This document shows, one piece after another, positions 1 through 8,140 of a DNA stretch of 64,000 nucleotides; position 1 is the first letter of the stretch, and each line of letters starts with the position of its first letter. The notes below the pieces were generated by a model. It had not been told where the DNA came from and did not search any database. It was given only the letters and a program-made list of their open reading frames with translations. The position numbers and the translations under genes are program-made. This DNA comes from Psychrobacter immobilis (lineage in GTDB: Bacteria; Pseudomonadota; Gammaproteobacteria; Pseudomonadales; Moraxellaceae): NCBI RefSeq assembly GCF_904846235.1, contig NZ_CAJGZN010000008.1, positions 62,001 through 126,000 on the forward strand. Reading direction: 5' to 3'.

Positions 1-46
1 CTTGGTAGCCGTTAAACTGACGCTAGCGTACTAGTAAGCCATCAAT

Positions 47-1573
47 CTAATACGCTTCAAACAGTGACATAAACTCATTCACAGGCGTCTGCTCCAGTTT
101 TTCTTGATCGTCGCACAACTCAATGATCTGCTGACAGCGACTTTCAATAAAGCGAGTGGCCAGACTGGCGCGGAATTTAGCTTCCAGCACAGGGATGCCC
201 TCAGCGCGGCGGCGTTTATGGCCAATAGGATACTCTACAGCCACTTTTTCTGTACTGCTGCCATCGTTAAAAAATACTTGAATGGCGTTGGCAATAGAAC
301 GCTTACTTGGGTCATGATAATCTTTTGAATACTGCGCGTTTTCTTCTACAAACATCTTGCTGCGTAGCTCATCGATTGACAAATGCTGTTCGTGATAGTC
401 ATCCTCGTAGTTCTCTGCCATCAGATCGCCTGTCAACAACGGCACAGCCACCATATACTGTAAGCAATGATCTCGATCGGCTGGATTGGCAAGGGCGCCT
501 TCTTTTGAGATGATGCGAATCGCTGAGTCATGGGTGGTCAGGACGATTTTTTCGATATCGTCAATTCTGTCTTTGATGTGTGGGTGTAGAATGACCGCGG
601 CTTCACAAGCGGTCTGAGCATGAAACTCAGCCGGAAAGCTTATTTTAAATAAGATATTTTCCATCACGTAACTACCAAAATCCCGCTGGAATTTAAAGCG
701 ACGATCGCCTTCAGGCTTGGTCGCTAGATCCTTATTGGTATGACTAAATAGCACATCATAGAATCCCCACTGCGGTGCGGTTAATGCGCCAGGAATACCC
801 ATTTCACCGCGCGCCGTTATATCTACCAGACGTACCGCACGACTGGTTGCATCACCTGCCGCCCATGATTTTCGGCTGCCAGCATTGGGTGCATGCCGAT
901 AGGTGCGCAGTGCCTGACCATCGACGATGGCTTGTGAAATCGCTGCCATGATGCGCTCACGTGGCAGCTGATAAAGTTTTGCGACGATGGCAGTTGATGC
1001 TAACTTGACCAAAAATACATGATCGAGCCCCACACGATTGAATGAGTTTTCGAGTGCCAGTATACCTTGAATCTCATGTGCCATGATCATGGCTTCAAGC
1101 ACTGCTCTCATGGTCAATGGTGCTTGTCCTTGGCTGATATTTTTCTGACTAATATAGTCGGCGACCGCCAAGATACCACCCAAGTTATCAGAAGGATGGC
1201 CCCATTCTGCAGCAAGCCACGTATCGTTATAGTCAAGCCAGCGCACCATGCAGCCAATATCAAAAGCGGCTTTGATGGGGTCTAGTCTATAGAAGGTGCC
1301 AGGGACGCGAGCGCCATGCGGCGTTATTTGATCGGGGCAATCAGGCCCCAAGTGCTTGGTGCACTCAGGGAAGCGCAGCGCCAATAGACCGCAGCCAAGT
1401 GTGTCCATCAGACAGTGGCGTGCAGTATTCCACGCATCAGTAGGGTTTGGGGACTGCTCGTCTATTGAATAGTTGAGAACGTAATCGGCAATTTTTTGAA
1501 TTTCATCGTCATATTCTGGACGGACGTTACTCTCTACCGTCACATCATTTTTATTTGAATTAGTATTTGACAT
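47..1573 (-). CDS. prpD: 2-methylcitrate dehydratase PrpD (MmgE/PrpD family)
   Basis: This 508-residue cytoplasmic protein belongs to the MmgE/PrpD family, which dehydrates 2-methylcitrate in the methylcitrate cycle of propionate oxidation. Its length and the internal MmgE/PrpD-like stretches (for example WLDYNDTW and [18 protein letters not shown]) fit. It is the last gene of a minus-strand prp locus whose other members (prpF, acnD, prpC, prpB) lie upstream. A GNAT gene and an ABC transporter gene separate it from prpF, which is unusual. Because acnD/prpF are present, AcnD probably does the main dehydration, and PrpD may act on a different stereoisomer or serve as backup; that division of labour is inference from other bacteria. 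The start has a GAGGA-like site just upstream. Confidence 0.93.
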   Translation of the reverse strand: MSNTNSNKNDVTVESNVRPEYDDEIQKIADYVLNYSIDEQSPNPTDAWNTARHCLMDTLGCGLLALRFPECTKHLGPDCPDQITPHGARVPGTFYRLDPIKAAFDIGCMVRWLDYNDTWLAAEWGHPSDNLGGILAVADYISQKNISQGQAPLTMRAVLEAMIMAHEIQGILALENSFNRVGLDHVFLVKLASTAIVAKLYQLPRERIMAAISQAIVDGQALRTYRHAPNAGSRKSWAAGDATSRAVRLVDITARGEMGIPGALTAPQWGFYDVLFSHTNKDLATKPEGDRRFKFQRDFGSYVMENILFKISFPAEFHAQTACEAAVILHPHIKDRIDDIEKIVLTTHDSAIRIISKEGALANPADRDHCLQYMVAVPLLTGDLMAENYEDDYHEQHLSIDELRSKMFVEENAQYSKDYHDPSKRSIANAIQVFFNDGSSTEKVAVEYPIGHKRRRAEGIPVLEAKFRASLATRFIESRCQQIIELCDDQEKLEQTPVNEFMSLFEAY

Positions 1574-1727
1574 GGTTGGTTCCTCATCCTGAGTGTGCTA
1601 CTTCCTTGACTGAGACTGAGCTGATTATCTCAGCCATCCTTTTAAAGGAATCATCATTTAAAAGTAGCATACTCAATATGGAACAACCAATTTGAATTAT
1701 GTTAAGAATTAATACCTTACAAGCGGT

Positions 1728-2354
1728 CTAAATCATTAAGTACAACAGACCTAAAACAAACAAAGCGGCCATGATAAACAGCAGGAAACTTAAAACTTTG
1801 GTCGTAGTTGACGCAGTATCCGTACTCTCTTTTTTGATTTTGTTTTTCTTAGCAACGTATAGCACCATTTTTACATGTTCGATATTGTCCTCGAGGTAGT
1901 GCTCGCCTTCAGGCACAAAACCTAACGACTCATAAAAACTAAGTAAGTAAACCTGTGCCGAGATGATAATCGGACGCTTTTTACCGTACTTTTTTCGGCA
2001 CTGTGCAATAGCCTGATTCATCATTTGCCGTGCTAGACCATCACCTCTATGCTCCGATAGTACAAGCACTCTACCGATGGCAGGCATCGCGGTGTGGTTG
2101 GTCTTAATCGCAGGATCAGCTACTGATAGGTTGGATTTTAGCTTATTAAACTCAGGTGGAATGATACGGCAATAGCCAACCAATGCTGCATTTTGATGAG
2201 CGATTAGGTGCAAACAATCAAAATCAACTTCATCCATATCTTGATAGGCACAGTTTTGTTCGACGACAAACACTTGCGAGCGCGCCTTTAAAATATGATA
2301 AAGATCAACTGAGGTCAGCTCGTCAAAGGTTTTTAAAGAAAATTCACAAGTCAT
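1728..2354 (-). CDS. ElaA-type GNAT acetyltransferase with C-terminal membrane anchor
   Basis: The first ~170 residues form a GNAT acetyltransferase fold of the ElaA type: an N-terminal block L-Y-x-I-L-K-x-R-x-x-V-F-V-V-E-Q (residues ~18-33) followed by D-M-D-E-x-D and, in the acetyl-CoA site, a R-V-L-V-L...R-G-D-G-L-A-R block. The last ~24 residues (about 185-208) are a continuous hydrophobic helix after a Lys/Thr-rich linker, so the protein looks tail-anchored in the inner membrane with the catalytic domain in the cytoplasm. ElaA proteins are normally ~150 residues without this tail. The substrate is unknown. It lies within the prp gene order but has no evident link to propionate metabolism. 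Confidence 0.8.
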   Translation of the reverse strand: MTCEFSLKTFDELTSVDLYHILKARSQVFVVEQNCAYQDMDEVDFDCLHLIAHQNAALVGYCRIIPPEFNKLKSNLSVADPAIKTNHTAMPAIGRVLVLSEHRGDGLARQMMNQAIAQCRKKYGKKRPIIISAQVYLLSFYESLGFVPEGEHYLEDNIEHVKMVLYVAKKNKIKKESTDTASTTTKVLSFLLFIMAALFVLGLLYLMI

Positions 2355-2425
2355 AGTGGGCTAGCTTCTGGCAATAGGCAGTAAAAGATTGGCATTATAA
2401 CGATTTAGGCAGTCATTAACCATTC

Positions 2426-4279
2426 CTAACCGTTTAGGGTCTGGCTGATTTTATCTAAGTTTAGGCTATCAGACATAGCGCTAAAGATTTCAAAGTATTT
2501 GCCGCGTTGAGCATAAAGTACCTCATGTGTACCTGTCTCAACCACTTCGCCATTTTCTATCACTACGAGATCGTCGGCATCGATAATTTGAGCGATATTG
2601 TGCGAGACCATAATAACGGTACGGTCTTTTTTGATCAGATCTAGGCTTTTTTTGACCTGTTGGCTGGCAATGGCATCGAGGCTGGCTGTCGGCTCGTCCA
2701 AAAACACAATAGGTGGGTCTTTTAAAAACATCCTTGCCAGCGCAATCCGCTGCTGCTGACCGCCTGACAAGGACTTGGCAGTGCTCTCATAGCCATCAGC
2801 TAACCCTATGATCTGCTCGTGGATAGAGGCTTTTTTTGCAGCCACGATGATGTCATCTTCGCTGGCATTCATATCCCCATAGCGGATGTTTTCACTAATC
2901 GTACCCGAAAAAATATGATTGCTCTGTAGTACTAGGCCGATGCGCTGACGCAATTCGTGGGTATCACAGTCAGCCAAATCATGCCCATCTAGACAAATCG
3001 TACCAGCGTCTGGCGCGTAAAACTTGACTAATAGATTGATAATCGTGCTCTTGCCAGCGCCAGAAAGGCCAACCAACGCGGTGATACGATTGGGCTTGAT
3101 AGTGAAGCTGACGTTTTTTAGCGCTTGCGTTCCATTAGGATAGGTAAAATCAACGTTTTTAAGCTCGATATGACCTTTGAGGTTTTCGCTACTGATGCCA
3201 TCGATGTTTTCGACTTGTTTATCGTCTTCTAAAATATCGAAAAAACCTTCGGCATAGGTCAATGCATTATTAATCTGGTCGTAGATGCGGTGTAATTGAC
3301 GGATAGGAGCGGCGACATTTTGAAATAGCATGACATGAAATAAAATCATGCCAATGGTCATCTCACCTTGTAGCACAAAATAAGCGGTGAGAAGGATGAT
3401 AACCACCACACCAATCTGCTCGATAAAGGTTTTGATGGCATCATAAATAAAGCCAATACTACGAATGCGTAATTGGTTGTCAGTCATTTCTTTTTGAATG
3501 GCTAGGTGTTTCTCAGCCTCGATAGATTCACGGACAAAGGATTTCACCACGCTGATCGAATTAATCAAAGAGATCACCAAACCGCTTTTTGCTTCTCGAA
3601 ACCCGCGCATCTGCCGACGAAAACCTTGCAGACGGCGTGCTTGTTTTTGGCTGATAAAGAAGTAAATGGGTATGATAATAAGACCCACCATGCCAACCCA
3701 AAAATTGGTCGAAAACATGATGATAAGTGCCACGATTGCGTTGGCAAATAGCGGTAGCATGTCGATAAAGAAGTTTTGCACTAGGCTGGTTAAACTGCTG
3801 ACCCCGTAATCAATACGGGTTTGCAGTTTGCCACTGTCATTTTCCCTACTGGTATAAAACGCCATCCGATAGGTAAGGATGCGCTCAATGATTTTTTGAG
3901 ACAGGTCGCGAGACAAGTTGATACGAATTTTTTCACCAAAAAAACGCTGACCAAAAGAGATGAATATCGACAGTATCTCTTTGGTCAGGAGGACCGCACT
4001 AATAATCCCTAGCATGCGCAGACCAGCCTGCCATGGATCAGCAAGCGTGGAAATTTCGGTCAAGGTATCGACGGTATAACGTAGTACAAACGCATTAACC
4101 TGAGCGGTAAAGGAGCCTAGGACGGTCAGCACTAAGGTAGCAATGATAAGTACGCGGTAAGGTTTAGCAAATACCGCCAGTTTTTTTAGAATATCCCACA
4201 GTAGCGCCCGCCGTTCTTTTTTTTCGACGGGAGGCTTTTTATCTAGCTGTACACGGCGGGGTTGGGGAGATGTTGGCAT
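2426..4279 (-). CDS. ABC transporter, fused permease/ATPase (exporter type)
   Basis: A 617-residue half-transporter: a six-helix ABC exporter membrane domain (~residues 40-350) joined to a nucleotide-binding domain. Visible motifs are Walker A GLSGAGKST (~403-411), signature LSGGQQQR (~500), Walker B IVFLDEP and the H-loop VSHN. It should work as a homodimer in the inner membrane. Order and spacing are those of lipid/peptide/drug exporters of the MsbA/MdlB group; the substrate cannot be told from sequence. It sits 38 bases downstream of prpF and 72 bases upstream of the GNAT gene, so it is probably transcribed with the prp locus, although a propionate role is not established. Confidence 0.88.
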   Translation of the reverse strand: MPTSPQPRRVQLDKKPPVEKKERRALLWDILKKLAVFAKPYRVLIIATLVLTVLGSFTAQVNAFVLRYTVDTLTEISTLADPWQAGLRMLGIISAVLLTKEILSIFISFGQRFFGEKIRINLSRDLSQKIIERILTYRMAFYTSRENDSGKLQTRIDYGVSSLTSLVQNFFIDMLPLFANAIVALIIMFSTNFWVGMVGLIIIPIYFFISQKQARRLQGFRRQMRGFREAKSGLVISLINSISVVKSFVRESIEAEKHLAIQKEMTDNQLRIRSIGFIYDAIKTFIEQIGVVVIILLTAYFVLQGEMTIGMILFHVMLFQNVAAPIRQLHRIYDQINNALTYAEGFFDILEDDKQVENIDGISSENLKGHIELKNVDFTYPNGTQALKNVSFTIKPNRITALVGLSGAGKSTIINLLVKFYAPDAGTICLDGHDLADCDTHELRQRIGLVLQSNHIFSGTISENIRYGDMNASEDDIIVAAKKASIHEQIIGLADGYESTAKSLSGGQQQRIALARMFLKDPPIVFLDEPTASLDAIASQQVKKSLDLIKKDRTVIMVSHNIAQIIDADDLVVIENGEVVETGTHEVLYAQRGKYFEIFSAMSDSLNLDKISQTLNG

Positions 4280-4317
4280 AAAACTCTATCGCAAATTAAA
4301 ATACGCCATAACTACGC

Positions 4318-5562
4318 TTAAAACGCATCCGCTGGCACAAAAACTTCACCAACCATGATACGCCTTGCTGAGCGGCTCATCGATACTTTTTTGGCTTGCC
4401 AGCGTCCATCGACCAGTTCAGTCTTACCACCTACGAGTAATGTACCTGATGGATGGCCAAAACGTACCTCTGTCAGCTCGCCAGCGCCTGCTGCTTGATT
4501 GACGAGTGTGCCTTGTGTGGTTGCCGCAGCGGCGATAGCAACTGCTGCTGTACCCATCATGGCGTGATGCAATTGACCCATACTCATGGCACGTACGACT
4601 AAGTCAATCTCTTCTGCATCGACCGACTTACCACTAGAGGCGGTATAGCTCTGTGCTGCACCTACCCAAGCGACCTTAGGAATATGCTGGCTGGTCTGTG
4701 CCTCGCTCACGTCTTTGAATAATCCCATCGCAACGCCGCCTGTGGCACGGATTTTCTCAAGTTTGGCAAGTAGCTCACCATCGCTATTGATGTCGCCTTG
4801 TAATTCAGTACCCGTAAAGCCTAAATCTTCTGCTTTCATAAAGATGGTTGGGATACCTGCGCTAATGAAAGTAGCTTTGACGCTATCAGCCTCTAGACCG
4901 CAGCCTGACACATCAAAGTCATCGACCAAGTTACCAGTAGGGAACATGTCGCTGGTGGCATCTACAGGATCGATAAACTCAATTTTGACTTCAGCCGCTG
5001 GGAAGGTTACACCATCTAATTCAAAGTTGCCCGTCTCTTGAACTTGTACTTTATCATTCGCGTCTTTATAGACTGGAACATGCGCAATAATCGTTTTACC
5101 GATATTTTCTTGCCAAATGCGCACTTCACAAATACCGCTATCTGCATTGTCATCGATGCTATGAGCAATTTTGTCAGCATCGACCAGACCCATATTAATG
5201 GCGCAAGCACCAACCGCTGCGGTTAAGTTGCCACAGTTACCCGCCCAATCAATCATAGGCTTGGCGATATTAACTTGTCCGAACAGATAATTCACATCAT
5301 GGTCTGGTCTGTCAGAGGTTGATAAAATAACCGTCTTTGAGGTACTAGAGCTACCATTGCCGAGACCATCGATTTGCTTGCCGTAAGGATCTGGGCTGCC
5401 GATGACCCGTAATAGGAAGTTATCACGTGACTTGCCAGTGACTTGGCAACGCTCAGGTAAATCAGATAACTTAAAGAACGTACCTTTGGAGGTACCACCG
5501 CGCATATAGGTAGCAGGAACGGATATTTGCGTGGCGAAAGAGAGTTTTGATTGGGAAGTCAT
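4318..5562 (-). CDS. prpF: PrpF, AcnD-accessory isomerase
   Basis: A 414-residue member of the PrpF family, which has the diaminopimelate-epimerase fold and acts with AcnD in the methylcitrate cycle, as an aconitate/methylaconitate cis-trans isomerase in characterised homologues. Family marks are the N-terminal MRGGTSKGTFF, the GLGNGSSSTSKTV block, the WAGNCGN block and the C-terminal FGHPSGTL. The start is supported by AAAAGGAA about 5 bases upstream of ATG. It normally follows acnD directly, but here an unknown AT-rich gene and a toxin-antitoxin pair separate the two. Downstream is an ABC exporter gene. Confidence 0.95.
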   Translation of the reverse strand: MTSQSKLSFATQISVPATYMRGGTSKGTFFKLSDLPERCQVTGKSRDNFLLRVIGSPDPYGKQIDGLGNGSSSTSKTVILSTSDRPDHDVNYLFGQVNIAKPMIDWAGNCGNLTAAVGACAINMGLVDADKIAHSIDDNADSGICEVRIWQENIGKTIIAHVPVYKDANDKVQVQETGNFELDGVTFPAAEVKIEFIDPVDATSDMFPTGNLVDDFDVSGCGLEADSVKATFISAGIPTIFMKAEDLGFTGTELQGDINSDGELLAKLEKIRATGGVAMGLFKDVSEAQTSQHIPKVAWVGAAQSYTASSGKSVDAEEIDLVVRAMSMGQLHHAMMGTAAVAIAAAATTQGTLVNQAAGAGELTEVRFGHPSGTLLVGGKTELVDGRWQAKKVSMSRSARRIMVGEVFVPADAF

Positions 5563-5573
5563 TTTTATTCCTT

Positions 5574-7253
5574 TTATTGATCTTTTTTACTTACTTTAAA
5601 TAATAACCCGACAGGTGATTTTTTAACCGCTTCATCCTCAGCTGAAATGTCTTTATATGTTTTTGGTATGTCTTTTAGCTTAGGTGGATCTAGAAATTGA
5701 CCTGCTATAATTGCACCCATTCCCCATGACTCAGTTCCAGTTAAAGCTGCTGCTACTTCAATTCCTCCCATCACAACCCATGAACCGATATCGTGACCTG
5801 CAAACTTCCATTTTTTTTGTCTAAGTTCTTCTAGCTTTTTTCTATGCATACTTAAAGAATTATCGATATTCTTATGCAATTGATCACGAGTTGCATTGAA
5901 ATTCGCTGGGTTGGTTTCAATAAGCTCATGAATACTATCACCCAATATATCTCGTATCTCAGACAAAGCATCTTGCTTTCTTAACTCTATCAATGATTCC
6001 GGCGGTATATTTCCAATCCAAGGCATATCAGTATGAGATAAATCGTTTAAGCCTTTTAGAATGTGCAAGCCATCAATTGAATAATGATTTTCAGCTCTAA
6101 CAGCATCGTACTTTAGTTTCCAGTCAAAGTACTGCCAAGATGTTGGAGCTTCGATTATAGGTACTCCTGAAAGTTGACTAGATTTGATCAATAGCTCATT
6201 ACTAATCGCCATTCTACTAAATATTTGAGAGTGAAGGATTTCGCCAGGAGTTATACTCTCAACAATGCTTGTAGGTAATGTATCTCTATACTTACTAAAA
6301 TTATCCTTAAAAGAACCGTTCCAATCAGTATCGAAAAGAATAAGGTCTTTCTGTTTGATATAGTTTTCTAGTTTCTCTATGGTATCCAAACTCTTGGAGA
6401 ATTCTGCAAGGTCTTCTTGATTATCGAAATTAAAATCAAATATTTCTTGAGCATGAATTAGTGTATCAGCTTGTCCTAATGTTCTAATTACCTCTCTTCC
6501 ATCATCTTCAAGATTTTGCATATCTGGTAAAATAGCAACTATAGGATATATTAAATCTATACATGCTAGTTCTTTGTATTTCAGAACATTTAAACCATGT
6601 TTGATAAAATAATACACCCTAGTTGAATTGTCAGAAGTTTCGAATACATACTTAGATCGTACGAAAGGATCTGGTAAAACAAGGGTATCTGTGTAAATGC
6701 CACATTTGGAAGCTATATTTTCGTTATATGAGGGAAATAGATCACCACCGTATATTCCATTCAAATTATCAATACTATCCTCCAGATGCCAACAACCAAC
6801 ATCACCAATATTTTTCCAGAATTCATATATATTATTAGTAAAGTCATTGATCTGTGGTGCTACATTGTTGATAAGTTGATCATTGGATGAGTAAAACGAA
6901 GCCACTTGATGTGCATTTACATTTTCTTCAATCATTTTATTGAAAATAGGCTTAAACCAATTTTCTATTATTTGGAAATAAGTATTTTGAATATCGAATA
7001 ATGAAAATTGCTTTTTTAGTTTATCTCTTTCATCGAAATGACTTATCATTAACGCCATAGATCTTATACGACTGTCAACAGTATCTAGTAAAATGTCACC
7101 ATTCTCTGAATATTGGATATTCGCAATACTGTTTTGGAAACCGTCAACTAAATGAGGAGCAATTTTAATCTTACCATCGTTTAGTTTTTTCCTAAGTACA
7201 TCTAGTCTAGCTTTTAAATTACTCTCATAATCTTCTTTGCTATGATCATTCAT
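5574..7253 (-). CDS. Hypothetical AT-rich protein, unknown function
   Basis: I do not recognise this protein (about 559 residues from the preferred ATG at 7253; the frame stays open to 7304, overlapping yoeB). It is rich in Asn, Ile, Asp, Lys and aromatic residues, with no signal peptide and mostly soluble helical character. Near the C-terminus (~residues 495-525) a Gly/Ala-rich hydrophobic stretch (WVVMGGIEVAAALTG and GMGAIIAGQF) could be one or two short membrane segments or a buried hairpin. Codon use and base composition look clearly more AT-rich than acnD or prpF on either side, suggesting later acquisition. It follows yoeB by only 32 bases and reads in the same direction, so it is probably co-transcribed with the toxin-antitoxin pair. 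A defence or stability role is only a guess. Confidence 0.75.
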   Translation of the reverse strand: MNDHSKEDYESNLKARLDVLRKKLNDGKIKIAPHLVDGFQNSIANIQYSENGDILLDTVDSRIRSMALMISHFDERDKLKKQFSLFDIQNTYFQIIENWFKPIFNKMIEENVNAHQVASFYSSNDQLINNVAPQINDFTNNIYEFWKNIGDVGCWHLEDSIDNLNGIYGGDLFPSYNENIASKCGIYTDTLVLPDPFVRSKYVFETSDNSTRVYYFIKHGLNVLKYKELACIDLIYPIVAILPDMQNLEDDGREVIRTLGQADTLIHAQEIFDFNFDNQEDLAEFSKSLDTIEKLENYIKQKDLILFDTDWNGSFKDNFSKYRDTLPTSIVESITPGEILHSQIFSRMAISNELLIKSSQLSGVPIIEAPTSWQYFDWKLKYDAVRAENHYSIDGLHILKGLNDLSHTDMPWIGNIPPESLIELRKQDALSEIRDILGDSIHELIETNPANFNATRDQLHKNIDNSLSMHRKKLEELRQKKWKFAGHDIGSWVVMGGIEVAAALTGTESWGMGAIIAGQFLDPPKLKDIPKTYKDISAEDEAVKKSPVGLLFKVSKKDQ

Positions 7254-7285
7254 ATTTATGCTACTCTTTAAACATTTTGAGCTTA

Positions 7286-7546
7286 TCAATAATGATAGCG
7301 ACAAGAGATAATCGTCAGATAATTATCATCGACGGCATATACCAATCGATTGGCGTCATCGATGCGTCTTGACCAAAATCCAGATAGATTTTCTTTTAGG
7401 GGTTCAGGTTTGCCAATGCCTTCAAACGGATTTCGCTTACATTCGGTGATGAGTTTGTTAATACGTTTGAGTGTTTTTTTGTCTTGTGTTTGCCAGTACA
7501 GGTAGTCTTTCCACGCAGCGTCTGTCCATGCTAGTTGTTCACTCAT
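7286..7546 (-). CDS. yoeB: YoeB/Txe-family mRNA interferase toxin
   Basis: An ~86-residue RelE-superfamily toxin that cleaves mRNA in the ribosomal A site. The YoeB hallmarks are all visible: W-x-D-Y-L-Y-W near the start, NPFEGIGKPEPLK, the GFWSRRI block with catalytic Arg, RLVY, and the terminal C-R-Y-H-Y carrying the catalytic His. The ATG at 7546 has AAAGGG seven bases upstream and gives the usual family length (E. coli YoeB is 84 residues). A TTG at 7585, overlapping the antitoxin stop, would add 13 unlikely residues. It is paired with the yefM antitoxin directly upstream. All expected catalytic residues are present, so it is likely active. Confidence 0.95.
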   Translation of the reverse strand: MSEQLAWTDAAWKDYLYWQTQDKKTLKRINKLITECKRNPFEGIGKPEPLKENLSGFWSRRIDDANRLVYAVDDNYLTIISCRYHY

Positions 7547-7581
7547 TGTTAGACCCTTTGTATTGATTAAAGCCTTTGAGT

Positions 7582-7908
7582 TCAAGCACTTTCAATATCG
7601 CCATCCGTATGCTCATTATTATCGCTGCTACCATCACCTTTATCACTATCTTCTGCTGTATCTATTAGCTCACGCGTAACCGTCTTGCCAGCTTTGTACT
7701 GGGCAATAGAGTCCGCTAAGTGCGCCGCATTGGCAGGAGATTTTAATAAATAAACGGTTTCCATCAGGCTATTGTAATAGTCTAGCGACATCACAACCGC
7801 ATCATCGGCGTCACGGCGGGTTACGATAGTGGCGTTGGCATCATCGTTTACCGTATCTAGGACGGATTTTAGGTGCTTTCTGGCTTCTGAAAAACTAACG
7901 ACTCTCAT
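7582..7908 (-). CDS. yefM: YefM/Axe-family antitoxin
   Basis: A 108-residue antitoxin of the YefM/Phd family. The N-terminal DNA-binding half contains the typical SFSEARKHLKSVLDTV and the VVMSLDYYNSLMETVYLL block; the tail is acidic and longer than usual (extra Asp/Ser/Glu residues after ~85), consistent with the disordered toxin-neutralising region. AGGAG lies five bases before the start. It is expected to bind YoeB and repress its own promoter, which should lie in the 7909-8060 gap after the acnD terminator. Confidence 0.93.
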   Translation of the reverse strand: MRVVSFSEARKHLKSVLDTVNDDANATIVTRRDADDAVVMSLDYYNSLMETVYLLKSPANAAHLADSIAQYKAGKTVTRELIDTAEDSDKGDGSSDNNEHTDGDIESA

Positions 7909-8061
7909 AGCTTACTCCTTTTATGACACTCTGCATAACTTGTACAATATATAGTACATATTACGCCATTGGTGAAGTAAACTCAATATTTAGCTACTAT
8001 CTAACTAATACTTAGGAGTAAGTGACAAAACTCAGTGTATAGAACGCAAAAGCAAATAAAA

Positions 8062-8093
8062 GCCGATGTCATATAAAGTTATACAACATCGGC
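8062..8093 (-). terminator. Stem-loop terminator downstream of acnD
   Basis: An 8-base perfect stem (GCCGATGT/ACATCGGC) is followed on the minus strand by TTTTA. It lies between acnD and yefM, so acnD transcription may largely stop before the inserted toxin-antitoxin genes, and prpF may depend on readthrough or on the yefM promoter. Confidence 0.6.
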
Positions 8094-8140
8094 GATTTTT
8101 ATACTTTACTGCTTATCACGCTGAAACCTACAGGATAGCC

